From Darksidea phi (lineage: Eukaryota > Ascomycota > Dothideomycetes > Pleosporales > Lentitheciaceae), in contig JASJFT010000131.1 in the NCBI GenBank assembly GCA_030770425.1, positions 62,001 through 126,000 on the forward strand: a DNA stretch of 64,000 bases, written 5' to 3'. Shown piece by piece: positions 33,400 to 43,317 of the stretch (its first letter is position 1; each line of letters starts with the position of its first letter). The position numbers were made by a program, and so were the translations under genes. The notes under the pieces were generated by a model. That model had not been told where the DNA came from. It did not search any database and saw nothing but the letters and a program-made list of their open reading frames with translations.

Positions 33400-33757
33400 C
33401 ATCAATTATGTAAGACAACACAAAAGCTGTGGTTAGGGGAACCTATATCGATCAATGAACGATGTTTACCAGTGGTCTGGAGCAAATATTGTTCATGTGT
33501 TACCACGAGCGTTACCAAGTTTTACCAACTCGCCAAGCTCTTCTCTCATGAACCGCTCTAAAACAACGGCTTCAAGACCACCTCATGCCAATCACCGTAA
33601 ATGGCATGATCGCAGTTGAGGGATGCAGTCATAGTCCTTCCGAACGTGGTCTGCTTGCCCGTGCCCATTCACCAGGTAAGAAGTTAGGCATGCGAGTAAT
33701 CTCAGGTTTATGCAAAGCTTAAAGGCGAATAAGGAGTGTCCGGTACGAAAGCTCGGT

Positions 33758-34054
33758 CTAATCCACAAGCGAACTCGCCACGGCTGCCTGCTTTAATTGA
33801 TATCGCACTATGGAGTGCTCACCGCCGATGGGTTTCATGATCTGCAAATACCGGTATAAAACGTTGCCGCTATCGTGAATCCAAAACGGGTTACCCACGA
33901 TCATGCCGTTCACCGACATGACTGTCGACAGTTTCAGACCCACGATTTTCCTTCTGGCCCCCCTTTGTCGGCACCGTCCACCAACTCCATTGCCGAGCTT
34001 ATAGCTAGCGCTACCCCTATTTCTCATCCAGTGCCGTATCAACTCCCCGGTCAC
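33758..34054 (-). other. unassigned minus-strand frame
   Basis: About 65 codons read smoothly (KIVGLKLSTVMSVNGMIVG, then SGNVLYRYLQIMKPIGGE) and end in TAG. I do not recognise it. It may be the last exon of the decayed gene immediately upstream on the same strand (34190-35070). Between 33400 and 33757 nothing is seen. Confidence 0.25.
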
Positions 34055-34189
34055 TTAGCCCGTGCACAGGGGCCAGCTCCATACAGAATGTTCAAGTTTT
34101 ACCAACCCCTTCAAGATCTCCAACCCTTCAAACCACCAGGGTCGTCATGACACCAAAAACTAAGATCGAGCGTCAAAGCAGGCCAAGCG

Positions 34190-35070
34190 GTCAGACTTCA
34201 CTTCCACAATAGCACGAGGCTCACCAAGCATAGATAGCGTACTTGTAAAACATATAGATCGCAAAATCGACGGAAAGTTGTGAGATATCGAGGAGGGGTT
34301 GAAGAAAGTTGCAAGGGGGAATCCGCACTCACTTGGATATGCTCATAGCGAGAGCTCCATGGTTTGGGAACAGGCGAGGTAACAAATGCGTGTATAAAAT
34401 TACATACTGCAAGCTTTTAATGAGACCCCCCGGGCCAAGTCCTATAGGTCGTGTCTACAATACTTACTACCAATTCTAGTGTTTCCGCTCTAAATATGGC
34501 TTCGTAGTATTGCGCAGGGGTCATCCCGAGCGGACGAAGGGTGTCGAGAATTATTATATCCAATTAGAATTCCAGGAGACGGATTGGAGATGCGGCGAAG
34601 GTGGCGGATAGTGATGCGAGGGCGCGTACAGGCGGTAGCGTGTTCAGTTTGAAGGGCTGCATTCCCTTCCACTGCAAAGGCTGGACGCAAAATCTTTATG
34701 TAAACTCCTCGACTCCGCCGAATATACTTTACGGTTTTACATTGCCCCAATGTTTCGTCTCATCTATAAGTGCAATTATGCTCAAAGCGGGGAACGTTCC
34801 GACCGATATTTGATTTTCAAATGGTGCCTTATTTGATGTCCCTGTGAAATGATTTAGGAGAACGATATTGCGTTCCGCGAAGAGGGCGAGGCGGTCGGGA
34901 GGCAAGTCGTAATAGTAGGCATTGATGTTGATACATGCGATACTTCTGAATATGTGGTGACAGGGAAGTTGCGAAAAGATGTTAAGCAGCGGAGAGCTGA
35001 GATTGCGGAACCGGCTGAGGCGGAGGTTCTGGATCGGGGGAATGACGAAGAAAGATAGGCGAAGCAGTCA
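34190..35070 (-). pseudogene. decayed multi-exon gene of unknown family
   Basis: There is no long ATG-started frame here, but three successive minus-strand segments have protein character. They are about 35067-34738 (PPIQNLRLSRFRNLSSPLLN, LPCHHIFRSIACINI, PPDRLALFAERNIVLLNHF), about 34690-34475 (PFKLNTLPPVRALASLSATF, then after a TAA LDTLRPLGMTPAQYYEAIF) and about 34320-34225 (FLQPLLDISQLSVDFAIYMF). A GTAAGT donor follows the second. The first segment resembles the strand-rich part of fungal LRR/F-box-like proteins, but I cannot name a family. The frames do not join without a shift and a stop. Confidence 0.3.
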
Positions 35071-35274
35071 ATGAGAAGTTCATCGGGGGTCTTCGATTGT
35101 GGTTGATATTTCTGTGCTAAGTGAATAAAAGAAGAAGCGCTGAAGCCTGGACGGAGGACTGGCAGCAGTGGGGCCTACCGGATTGGCCCTAGCGCGCAAG
35201 CGGGGCACATCGTAGCGCTTGAGCCTACACTAGGCAACCACCTTCCAGCACACTTGACGACTATTACCATCGCA

Positions 35275-35781
35275 ATGGCATCCAAAACTACATCCAAATG
35301 TACCGTCCACTTCCCTCCCACAAGACCTAAGGTCGAACAGCCCTCTGTAATCCTCTACGGTACCATCGAATCCTCCCCAGCCTCGAACTGGACGACGGAC
35401 CTTGCTTCCACGCTCTCAGACCTTCCCATCACCATCTTTAATCCACGCTGCAATGATTGGGACTCCACATGGCGCGAAGACATCAGCTTTGCTCCCTTCA
35501 AAGAGCAGGTAGACTGGGAAATGGACCACGCTGCTATCGCAGACGTGATTGTGTTCTACTTCAAACCGGGAACGCTAACACCGGTTACGCTGTTAGAGCT
35601 GGGCATGTATGCGGGAATGTATGCTAAAAAGTGTGTCGTTTGTTGTCCAGAAGGGTTTTACAAGAGGGGCAATGTTGAGATTGTTTGCGGAAGGTTGGGG
35701 GTTGAGTTTTTAGGGAGTCTCGAGGAGTTAGAGCGAGCTATTCGGGGGAAGTTGGAACGCCTCTTAGTAGAAAGAAGATAA
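35275..35781 (+). CDS. nucleoside 2-deoxyribosyltransferase-like protein (168 aa)
   Basis: The compact single-domain frame has the family order. An early strand and glycine loop (SVILYGTIE) are followed by NPRCNDWDSTW, a helix with QVDWEMDHAAIADVIVFYF, the catalytic-type Glu in TLLELGMYAGM, then CVVCCPEGFYKRGNVEIV. This matches the Nuc_deoxyrib_tr_2 group, found in fungi and bacteria. Enzymes of the superfamily exchange nucleobases on deoxyribose or cleave N-glycosidic bonds. Fungal members are mostly uncharacterised, so the substrate is unknown. The ATG at 35275 (MASKTTSK) is the likely start; the frame is open upstream. Intact. Confidence 0.85.
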   Translation: MASKTTSKCTVHFPPTRPKVEQPSVILYGTIESSPASNWTTDLASTLSDLPITIFNPRCNDWDSTWREDISFAPFKEQVDWEMDHAAIADVIVFYFKPGTLTPVTLLELGMYAGMYAKKCVVCCPEGFYKRGNVEIVCGRLGVEFLGSLEELERAIRGKLERLLVERR

Positions 35782-36079
35782 TAGCTTGGGATGAGGGCCG
35801 TATCGAGGGTTAAATCTGCTCAAGGTTGGGGTATCTCGACTTATCTGATCTATATAACGAAAGAGGGAAGAGTAGCTTTAAGCGCTCTAGGTATTTTGTA
35901 TGTTAAGTAGGGCGTTAGGTAATGGACGATCAGGTCTTACAGTTAGGTTCAGCCGACAATGGACATGTAACAATTCCGAAAGGAGGGATGGCGTATTCGT
36001 ATCGAACTGAATACTTCCGAACAACCTTAAGCTCACTTCGATAAGACAAAGGTACAGACGCGACTAAACTAAATACTAT

Positions 36080-36843
36080 CTACCGTTGGGTATCTAAGTC
36101 ATGAATTGCCTGCTGAATAATAGACTTCATGCGAGAATAGAGCTGGCGATCCTGCTTCAGCCATCGCTTTCCCTCTGGGAAAACCACTTTCCGCAGTTCT
36201 TGAATACAAGGAATCAATGGTGCGCAATAAGTCGTGACGTTCTCCTCTACTTCCTTAGTAAACCTGTCCTCCTCGTCCACAGAGCCTTTCTTAATTTTAG
36301 CGAGGTTTTCCGTTGTTTCGTAGTTCCACGCCTCAAACTTCGATACGCGACGTTGCCCGCTAGGACCCGTGCAATGGATAGAGGTCCAAAACAACACCCA
36401 AAAGAACGACTCTAGATCGTGCATGAAGTGGTGATCTTCACCGAACAGGGCACCGATTGCCATAAATACTTTGGTGCCGGTTTTACTCGGAGCCCCGGAA
36501 GCGTTCTCGCGATCGATCTTAATGGCGAGGTCGAGATCGATCAAAAACCCGTCGTCCTCCGCCATGTTCAGCATGACGTTCCCGATAGATATGTCTCGGT
36601 GAAGGATGTTCGCATCCAATAGCGACTCATGCCCTAACAAATCAGCCATGGCCAAGCAATCTTCGTGTCGTGCTCACCTGTTATGCCGCCAAGCAATCCC
36701 GTCAGTATACCGCGTGGAGAACATGCTTCGTAGATGCTCTTCCCAACATCTTGCATAATAAGTCGACGGTGAACGCGATTTCTTCGTCGGTGTGTATCTT
36801 GCTTGACCGGCGACTCCGAACATGGCCGTTTGGGAGGTAGCAT
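36080..36843 (-). pseudogene. C-terminal fragment of a FunK1 kinase
   Basis: Exons 36843-36678 and 36633-36080 (44-bp GTGAGC...TTAG intron) give 239 residues in frame. They contain NRVHRRLIMQDVGKSIYEA, the catalytic loop HRDISIGNVMLN, the metal-binding LIDLDLAIK, and the family's FMHDLESFFWVLFWTSIH. These features define the fungus-specific FunK1 kinase-like family. Normal members are several hundred residues longer at the N-terminus, including the nucleotide-binding lobe, which is missing here. The fragment starts where a P450 relic on the same strand ends. It has an ATG and could be expressed, but is unlikely to be an active kinase. Confidence 0.75.
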
Positions 36844-36949
36844 CGATGCCTGAATGCTGCTTCCTGAGCAATGAGGTTTCTGTAGAACGCCGATTCAGCC
36901 TCGCCAAGACGATAACGGTGCTGTCCAATGGTACGATTGCCGAGCGCCA

Positions 36950-38876
36950 TACCATGTTGCGCAATTGTGATCGTCCCTTCAGCTTCAGCACAGCTGAAGC
37001 GTAGAAGCGCCCAGGACTGTAGGTTCCGTCAGCAAAGACGACCATCATGACCAGTGCCCGAATCTGACTCACCACGTAGTCTTTCCACAGACCCATGCTA
37101 CTGTACCCGCGGATATGCGGCATCGGTCAACCTCGCGCGGTCGAGAAATCTTCTGGCGTCGAATGTGGTAGCGCTCGGAAAGTACTGTTCGTCGTGTAGG
37201 ATGGCCTTCTGAGGCACGCAGATCCAATCGCCCGGAGCAGCGCATACTCCGTCGGAGAATCGGAAAGGCTCCAGGACCTTGCGCCGTCCTGCCACTGCCT
37301 CTGAATCAGCACACGGAAGACGCTGCCACCTGAAAGCTAGCTTACCGGCGTCGGAGCCGTTGACGCGCATCGGTTCCGATGAAACTATCGAGCAGCGGAA
37401 ACACGCACGAGTGTGAATTGCTTCCACCTCTTTGGTCTACAAACAAAAGTCGTGGATAAGGAAGGTCGCAGTCTGCCGCGGTTAGTGTCTACAAACTGCA
37501 CTTTTCGGCAACTTCCACCCACCATTGCGACCTGGTGCACGGAGCTGAACCATACTGCTATGATCTCTCCAACCGTCCTTGCTACGCTCCATTCCTCTTT
37601 CCGATCTATCAGCCACTGCATGCAATCGATCTAATCAGCCAATCAGCACTTTTCCCCCGAGAAGTTTTCCGAACCCGCCGGCTTCGATTCAATGCGAGCG
37701 CCCGCGAGCTCCTTGCGCCAAATCTCTAGCCTTTCTTTTACTATCGGCGCCAGATATCGAGTGAGGGTTTTCGCAGACTGGTATCCCCGTGTAATAAGGT
37801 GCGCCACGGTGCTGGAAAAGACGTCAGCGTCGCACCCACATGCACTTCATGACCCGACTCACGGGGAAAGGAATTCTGGGGTCAGGCGGAGAATTTCTCC
37901 TGCAAATATAACGTCCACTGGGAACCGGAGGGCGGCGGCAGTGAATTCTTCGTTGTTCGCTATCTCTGTTAGCGATGATGATTTAATCGTCGCGACGCGG
38001 CGGACTACGAGGCGTCAACCGATGCGAGGAGTTGCATACCAAGCTCCTGTCCGAAGAATACAATGCAATTCGCCTTGCTAACCAATCGCTTGATCATTGG
38101 ATGAATTGCGACGCACGACTCTCCTTTACGCGAGTATGAGTACGGTCTCGGCGTTGATCATGCGCACTTGCCTTTGCTGCTCTTTGCATCAATTTCCCGC
38201 TCCAGCTGCTGCTCAATAGTCGAGCTTAGGCTCGGGATGAAGTGTCCAAGGTTCTGCGTCATTAGTGTTCTCAGTGCCCGGACGAAGCCGGTGCCTTCAA
38301 CTCCTCTCTGATCTTTCCATTCGAAGCCGTGCATCGTGTATTTCGGCTGAAGGAACTTTTTTAAATTAGCGAATTGGTTCTCTCTGGGTGACATTTTGCT
38401 TGCCTCTTTGGCCACGGCGTGCAGGGATAACTTGCTTGCGGACGCTTCGGTGTATTCCTTGATGTGCTTCGGCGACGACATAATCAAGTAGTCGTTTGAC
38501 GGAGTAGGTACATAAAAAGCCTCTCCCTTTGCCTACGGCTATTAGCGAAAGTTTCTCTAAGTATAAGAGTAGTTAGATCTACCTTATGGTAACCCTTTTC
38601 GATCATCTCTGGTCCCCTTACCAGATTCATCCAGCCTGAGATCCATCGCGGCAGAAACTTTACTCCACGAGTAAGATGCCGACTTACAAAAGCGGCCGAA
38701 TATTTGCGTAACCAGAACAGGACTAGCGGAACACAGTATAGAAGCACCGCTAGATCTGCGAAATACGGTACACCTATACCGAGCGTCTGTCTAAAGCTTT
38801 CTATAATATTGAAAAAGGAAGGAAAGCGAGCTAAATTTAAGGTAAGCCTTCGGAGCAGACTACTATAGATATACAC
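36950..38876 (-). pseudogene. cytochrome P450 relic (fungal microsomal type)
   Basis: On the minus strand from 38876, an N-terminal membrane segment (ADLAVLLYCVPLVLFWL) leads to GPEMIEKGYHK at 38583. A 50-bp intron follows, then VPTPSNDYLIMSSPKHIKEY and QPKYTMHGFEWKDQRGVEG. Segments further on are NCIVFFGQELG, NNEEFTAAALRFPVD, YLAPIVKERLEIWRKEL, MQWLIDRKEEWSVARTVGEI, KVLEPFRFSDG and PAATTFDARRF-like text near 37160. The heme region reads FADGTYSPGRFYASAVLKL. The Cys that ligates heme is Ser and a residue is missing. Frames change several times and stops occur after about 38020 and 37640. The order of segments is that of fungal P450s active on terpenoids or similar substrates. It is non-functional. 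Confidence 0.85.
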
Positions 38877-39260
38877 AAGATTTCGCCCCCGTCCGTTTCC
38901 TCGACTCTAAAAGAAACTGAGGACAGGCTTATACTATTAGTAAGCTTCCGCGATATTAATACGTAGACGCTTTGGATAATATGTCTCAGCACCTATGCCC
39001 CTTCTGGTGCCCGCAATCCCCGAGCGCGGGTACGATAGTAGCACGAAAGGGGCCGATCTCCCGCTCATGCAAGCTCACCATCATCATGGCCTGCTATCGG
39101 GCTGACGTGTGTGCTAGACGCACCTATAGTAGTATCAATGGTAAGGCGCCCTTGAGCGACCCTCGGCTTCGGAAGACTTCACTCTATTTACGTACGAATA
39201 GATTACCCTACAGGAACGAAGCCCTAGATTATATCCAATCGATCCGAAAGGAGTCTACAG
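38877..39260. other. intergenic, no gene recognised
   Basis: Sequence between the start of the P450 relic and the 3' end of the SDR gene. Open frames on the plus strand are without character. About 38900-38970 is somewhat TA-rich. Confidence 0.4.
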
Positions 39261-40194
39261 TCATTTTCGGTCATCCCCTATGCGTTTCATCCCATACCCT
39301 TGGGAGAATGCAAAGGGCCAGAGTCGGAATGGTAGATAATGCTCCAAGCCGCTAATGATCCTACACATCAGCGCCCCTTCCCCCACCCAAACGGTGTCCT
39401 TGCGCCGTAGAACAGTCTGGTCTGCAAGGTTCTTTGCAAACTCCGCGGGATCCATGCCGGTTGTCGCCGCCTTCTCCTGCTCCTTTTCGAAGTTGTCGTT
39501 GACCGGGTACCAGAGGCTGCTTTCGTCCAGATGGTAGCGCTGGCTCACCGTGTGGGTCTTGACGTTGCCCGTCATGACATACGTGACCTTGACCCCAAGA
39601 GGTGCGAGTTCAACCCGCATGGACTCTGAGTATGCGTGCAGCGCCGCTTTGGACGCTGAGTAGTTGGACATGAACGGCAACGGCATATGCCCAGCGACCG
39701 AGCCCATGTTCACTATAGTGCCTTTCGCCTTGAGCAACTCTGGGAGGAACGTCTGGCACATGTTGATGACGCCAAAAACATTGACGCCGAACATGCTCTT
39801 GCAGAGATCAAGGTCGCTCTCCGTTGCTGGGCGAAACACGGCTGGCAAAATTGGTCAGAGAAGACTGTATCGGCGGGATGCGCATACCTACCCATTCCGG
39901 CGTTGTTGAAGAGAAAGTCCAATCCTCGGCCATTCAATGCCTTCACCACGACTTCATGGCACGAAGCGACACTGTTGGGATCATCCAAGCTGAGGACGAC
40001 GCAATTGATACCCAGTTCTTCCAAGCCCGAGATCTTTTCCAACGTCCTTCCCGTGGCAAACACATTCATCCCACGCCGCTTCAGCTCTACCGCAAGTGCA
40101 TGCCCGATGCCGCCCGGGCTGCATCTACAATACGTGTTAGTGCGGCAACCCGACGCGAAGGGTGTGCGTACCCGGTGATGAGGGCGGTGCTCAT
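39261..40194 (-). CDS. short-chain dehydrogenase, AYR1-like (1-acyl-DHAP reductase type), 3 exons, 278 aa
   Basis: Exons are 40194-40172, 40124-39892 and 39841-39261. The introns are 47 bp (with CTAAC branch site) and 50 bp, and the total of 837 nt is in frame. Splicing joins ALITG to CSPGGIGHALAVELKRRG, which gives the TGCSPGGIG cofactor motif at residues about 8-16. NNAG is in FLFNNAGM, Ser in VNMGSVAG, and YxxxK in SNYSASKAALHAYSESMR. This pattern is that of the yeast AYR1 / fungal cluster SDR group. The enzyme would use NADPH to reduce a ketone. It is undamaged although both neighbours on the telomere side and centromere side are relics, so it may have a non-cluster role. Confidence 0.88.
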
Positions 40195-40379
40195 GGCTGT
40201 TGTCCTGTTTCCGCTGCTGATTGTGTGACGCCGTTGCGGTCTCCTGAGCATTGCCGGAAGGTGGTTGTCGTTCGCCTCGAGGACGACTGTGGTATTAGGC
40301 ATACGTTTTGTTCATGGTCTGAACACGAGCAGGGATACGACAAGGTAGGTATTAGTAAAAACTATACCGTAGAATTGCT

Positions 40380-40690
40380 TAAAAAGATCCTATTAAGAGC
40401 TCTTTTTAGATATAATATAATACTAAATTTATAATAGTTATTATTAATAAATTAAATTTTTTTATAATTAATAATTCTTCTTTTATATAGACTATATATA
40501 TAGCTCTATATCTTAATTATAAAATAATACTTAATATTACTTTTAAAAACTATTGCTTTTTTTTTACTTTTATTATAACTTAAACTTAGCTTATATTTAT
40601 TTTATATAAGAAAATATAAAATAAATATCTTTTCTCTTCTTTTTATAAATATTAATAATACTTATTATGGTTCTACTTTAAGATTAATTT
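40380..40690. repeat. isolated AT-rich, RIP-like islet (~300 bp)
   Basis: Composition drops abruptly to mostly A and T with very few CA or TG steps, then returns to normal at about 40690. It looks like a short RIP-degraded repeat remnant inserted at, or formed from, the 5' part of the rhodopsin-domain gene that follows. No target duplications or terminal repeats could be made out. Confidence 0.65.
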
Positions 40691-41506
40691 AGTTTCGGTA
40701 GGCTTGACCGTTATACTTTGGGCAGTTTACTCTCATGGCTGGGGACTAGACGTAAGCCACTTTACTCCTGAGTTCCAGATCTTTGCGGGAAAGGTACCCT
40801 CCTGTCTTAAATCGCTCTATAAGCTGTAACTAACATGACTGTCTCTTAGCTTTTCGTTGCGATTATCATTATCTGGAACACGGCAGTGACCTTGGTTCGC
40901 GTGTCGATGCTTCTATTCTACATCCGTATCTTCTCTGTCTCTCATCTTAAACCTGCGTTTTGGACCACTCTTAGTCTCAATATTGCAGCATGCGTTGCCA
41001 CCTATATCGCAGCACTGGCTATCTGTCAACCCATCTCGTATGCGTATAACCCAACGCCGGGCGGACACTGCGGCGACATTCTAGCCTTGCAGAAATCCAC
41101 TGCCTACTGGAACCTGCTTGCAGATGTTGCTATCGTCGCACTTCCCATGCCCATTCTTTGGTCGCTCCAGATCACGACGCAGAAGAAGATCGGTTTAAGC
41201 ATCATCATGGGAATGGGAGTTATGTAAGTCAATCATCTGCGGATCAAACTTGCGCTCTGCAGAAGCTTACCAAATCATAGCATTTGCGCCGGCACCATCA
41301 CGCGCGTCATCTTCTCTGCAGTCTATATGACCGACAACCTCACAAAGCAAAACGCGGTTGTCGTCTTAATCACTGGGATGGAACCCATCATCGGCACCAT
41401 CAACGCTTGCTTGCCGCATTTCCCGCCTGTGCTTCGAAAAGTTGGCAGCTCCCGCTTCGCAACTAGCATCAGCCAGATAATTTCGGACGGAGAAGACGGT
41501 GGCTAG
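40680..41506 (+). pseudogene. fungal rhodopsin-domain integral membrane protein, 5'-truncated
   Basis: The readable part starts at about 40690 (VGLTVILWAVYSHGWG). It runs through a 56-bp intron (40794-40849, CTAAC branch site) to LFVAIIIIWNTAVTLVRVSMLLFYIRIF, further membrane helices (WTTLSLNIAACVATYIAALA, YWNLLADVAIVALPMPILW), a second intron (41224-41280) and MEPIIGTINACLPHFPPVL, ending at 41506. This matches the seven-helix fungal rhodopsin-domain family (satratoxin SC4-like/PTH11-related). The first one or two helices and the start codon are missing; that stretch is replaced by the AT-rich islet. The remaining exons and splice sites are intact, so truncation seems recent. A spliced upstream start across the islet cannot be excluded. 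Confidence 0.7.
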
Positions 41507-42012
41507 TTCTGGAAAGCGAAGGAGTGGGCTTTGGAGCAGCAATCAAAACTAAGCGAGAAACCAGCGCAAAGATGATTTCGTCACGCTGGACGACGACAGT
41601 GGAGCTAAACTCTTCCTACAATGATACAAGAAAGAACAGGATTCAGGTACGAAATGAATATAGTGTTGAGCACGCCTCCGTTCAGGTCGCGTGACGGACT
41701 AAAGAAGAGCGAAATGTCTGCAGAACCAAATTCTACGGCGCGTGCATCATTAGGGACAACAATTAGAAAGAGAGAAATAGCTATGTTAGGCACCATGAAT
41801 GTTGGTGATGTCATATTTGTTATTTGTTTTGGATTTGTATAGTGGTACACGGTAATAGAGCTGTAGAGCTGTACACAGTACGACGAGGGGATGTTTCGAA
41901 CATTGAGGCGACGAGCAATGACATGGTCATATTTGTTATACTGTCATTTGAAAGACTCTAAACTACTGTTAAACTCGAATGATTCCTGTGTTGACATAGA
42001 GATGGACCTGTT
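41507..42012. other. intergenic between convergent genes
   Basis: 3' flanks of the rhodopsin-domain gene and of the minus-strand sulfotransferase-like gene. No coding character was seen. Confidence 0.4.
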
Positions 42013-42801
42013 CTACCGCTTCATGAATAGATAAGGAATGATTCCGGCTCCCAGAGTCGCAAATATAACCAGCCACCTCAACAAACCCTTCGTCACCATT
42101 TTCTTCGCCAGTCTATCGATAGCCTCTCCATCGTTGATCCTCGGGAACGGAATATCTTTGGGTACCTCTTTGCCCAACACCTTACACAGCGGCTCCCACC
42201 CGTCCTTGACGTTGAAGAAGACTAATCTATCCTCAGGCACCACTCTCTTCAAGTACGCAATGTGCTCGAAGTTAGTCTTAGTGGTGACTGGTTCTTTTTC
42301 GCCATACAAGTGGACCCATTGGTTTCTCAGAACATCGATGTAGTCGACGAAGTAACGCATGCCAGGAATCGGGAAGAGCACAAACCGCAGGAACCACATT
42401 GTCGCCGCATTCTGTACGCCTTCCATGCTCTTCACCCACGCGTCTGGGTCCCGCACTGTGCAGATCACAAGGGCATCGGGATAGACCTCGAGTAACTCTT
42501 CGACTAGCCCGGAAGTCGGTGCATCGGTGGCTGCGGCGTAGCCGTCAAAGCGCCGCTTCAGTAGGTCGTGGATGAGCTTCTTGTCCAAGGGTGACTTGGG
42601 CGGAAAATGGGAGAGGAGTTTGATCCATGACCGGATTTCGATTTCAGGCCCAAGGGTCGCCTGAGTACCACCGTGGTAGACAGGCCCGTTGAGCAGGATG
42701 CGCAAGGCTTCGCTAAAAGAGGCGGTTCCGGTGCGCGAGAGGCCAGCGCCAATGACTTGGAACTTGGTGCCAGGCCTGGGGACGGAGGGTTGATTGCCCA
42801 T
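42013..42801 (-). CDS. sulfotransferase-family P-loop protein (262 aa)
   Basis: Starting at MGNQPSVPRPG, the protein has the loop FQVIGAGLSRTGTASFSEALRIL near the N-terminus. This is the 5'-phosphate-binding motif of the Sulfotransfer_4 family. Later family segments are YPDALVICTVRDPDAWVKSM (Arg/Asp for the 3'-phosphate) and EDRLVFFNVKDGWEPLCKVLG, followed by a C-terminal hydrophobic anchor (WLVIFATLGAGIIPYLF). Fungal members are often mis-annotated as epimerases. The presumed reaction is transfer of sulfate from PAPS, but substrates are rarely known. The C-terminal helix suggests attachment to the ER membrane. The frame is open upstream to 42990, but family similarity begins at 42801. Intact. 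Confidence 0.82.
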   Translation of the reverse strand: MGNQPSVPRPGTKFQVIGAGLSRTGTASFSEALRILLNGPVYHGGTQATLGPEIEIRSWIKLLSHFPPKSPLDKKLIHDLLKRRFDGYAAATDAPTSGLVEELLEVYPDALVICTVRDPDAWVKSMEGVQNAATMWFLRFVLFPIPGMRYFVDYIDVLRNQWVHLYGEKEPVTTKTNFEHIAYLKRVVPEDRLVFFNVKDGWEPLCKVLGKEVPKDIPFPRINDGEAIDRLAKKMVTKGLLRWLVIFATLGAGIIPYLFMKR

Positions 42802-43317
42802 CGTTGCTGCAAGAAATGGAAGGAGAAAACTCTCATAGAGACCGGAGTCGAGTGTGAGCGAGGTTAAACTGGGCAGTCGAATATATAAGTGTAAGCACTT
42901 GCGGTGGCGTGCGCGGTTGGGGCCGGGAAATTGCAGACACGCTCGCCTTGGGCCTTCACCGCGGTGTCGCGCGCCTCGTCCGCGTACCATTCCGCCGGGA
43001 TGGGATTAGCCCGCGTCATGCAAAACACCGCAAGAATTTATTGTAGAACGGCCGAAGAAGGATGCTGCATTATGCCCAAGTGACTGCTCTGACGGCCACT
43101 GCTCCCAACTTGATTTTCTCCCGCCCTTCTAGTTCAGAGCTACGCACATGCGGCGTAGCGTATAGGCAATGTGGCAAGTACAACTGCGCATCTCTCAGCA
43201 CTGCCGTAACAACAACTCATGCTTCCTCAGTTGAACTTGACGGAACTATCTATCCATTCAGCATAGAGATATTGCATCATTAAACAGGACTAAGATAACC
43301 TCCGAGCATGATTTACT
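42802..43317. other. intergenic, no gene recognised
   Basis: Promoter region of the sulfotransferase-like gene and 3' flank of the terpene cyclase relic. No gene was seen. Confidence 0.4.

Noticed and set aside
37692..38081. Plus-strand open frame of 129 codons
   Set aside because: It is the shadow of the P450 relic, whose minus-strand segments have recognisable family text.
42802..42990. Longer start of the sulfotransferase-like protein at 42990
   Set aside because: The extension is Arg-rich, lacks family similarity, and leaves no room for a promoter; MGNQPS at 42801 fits the family.
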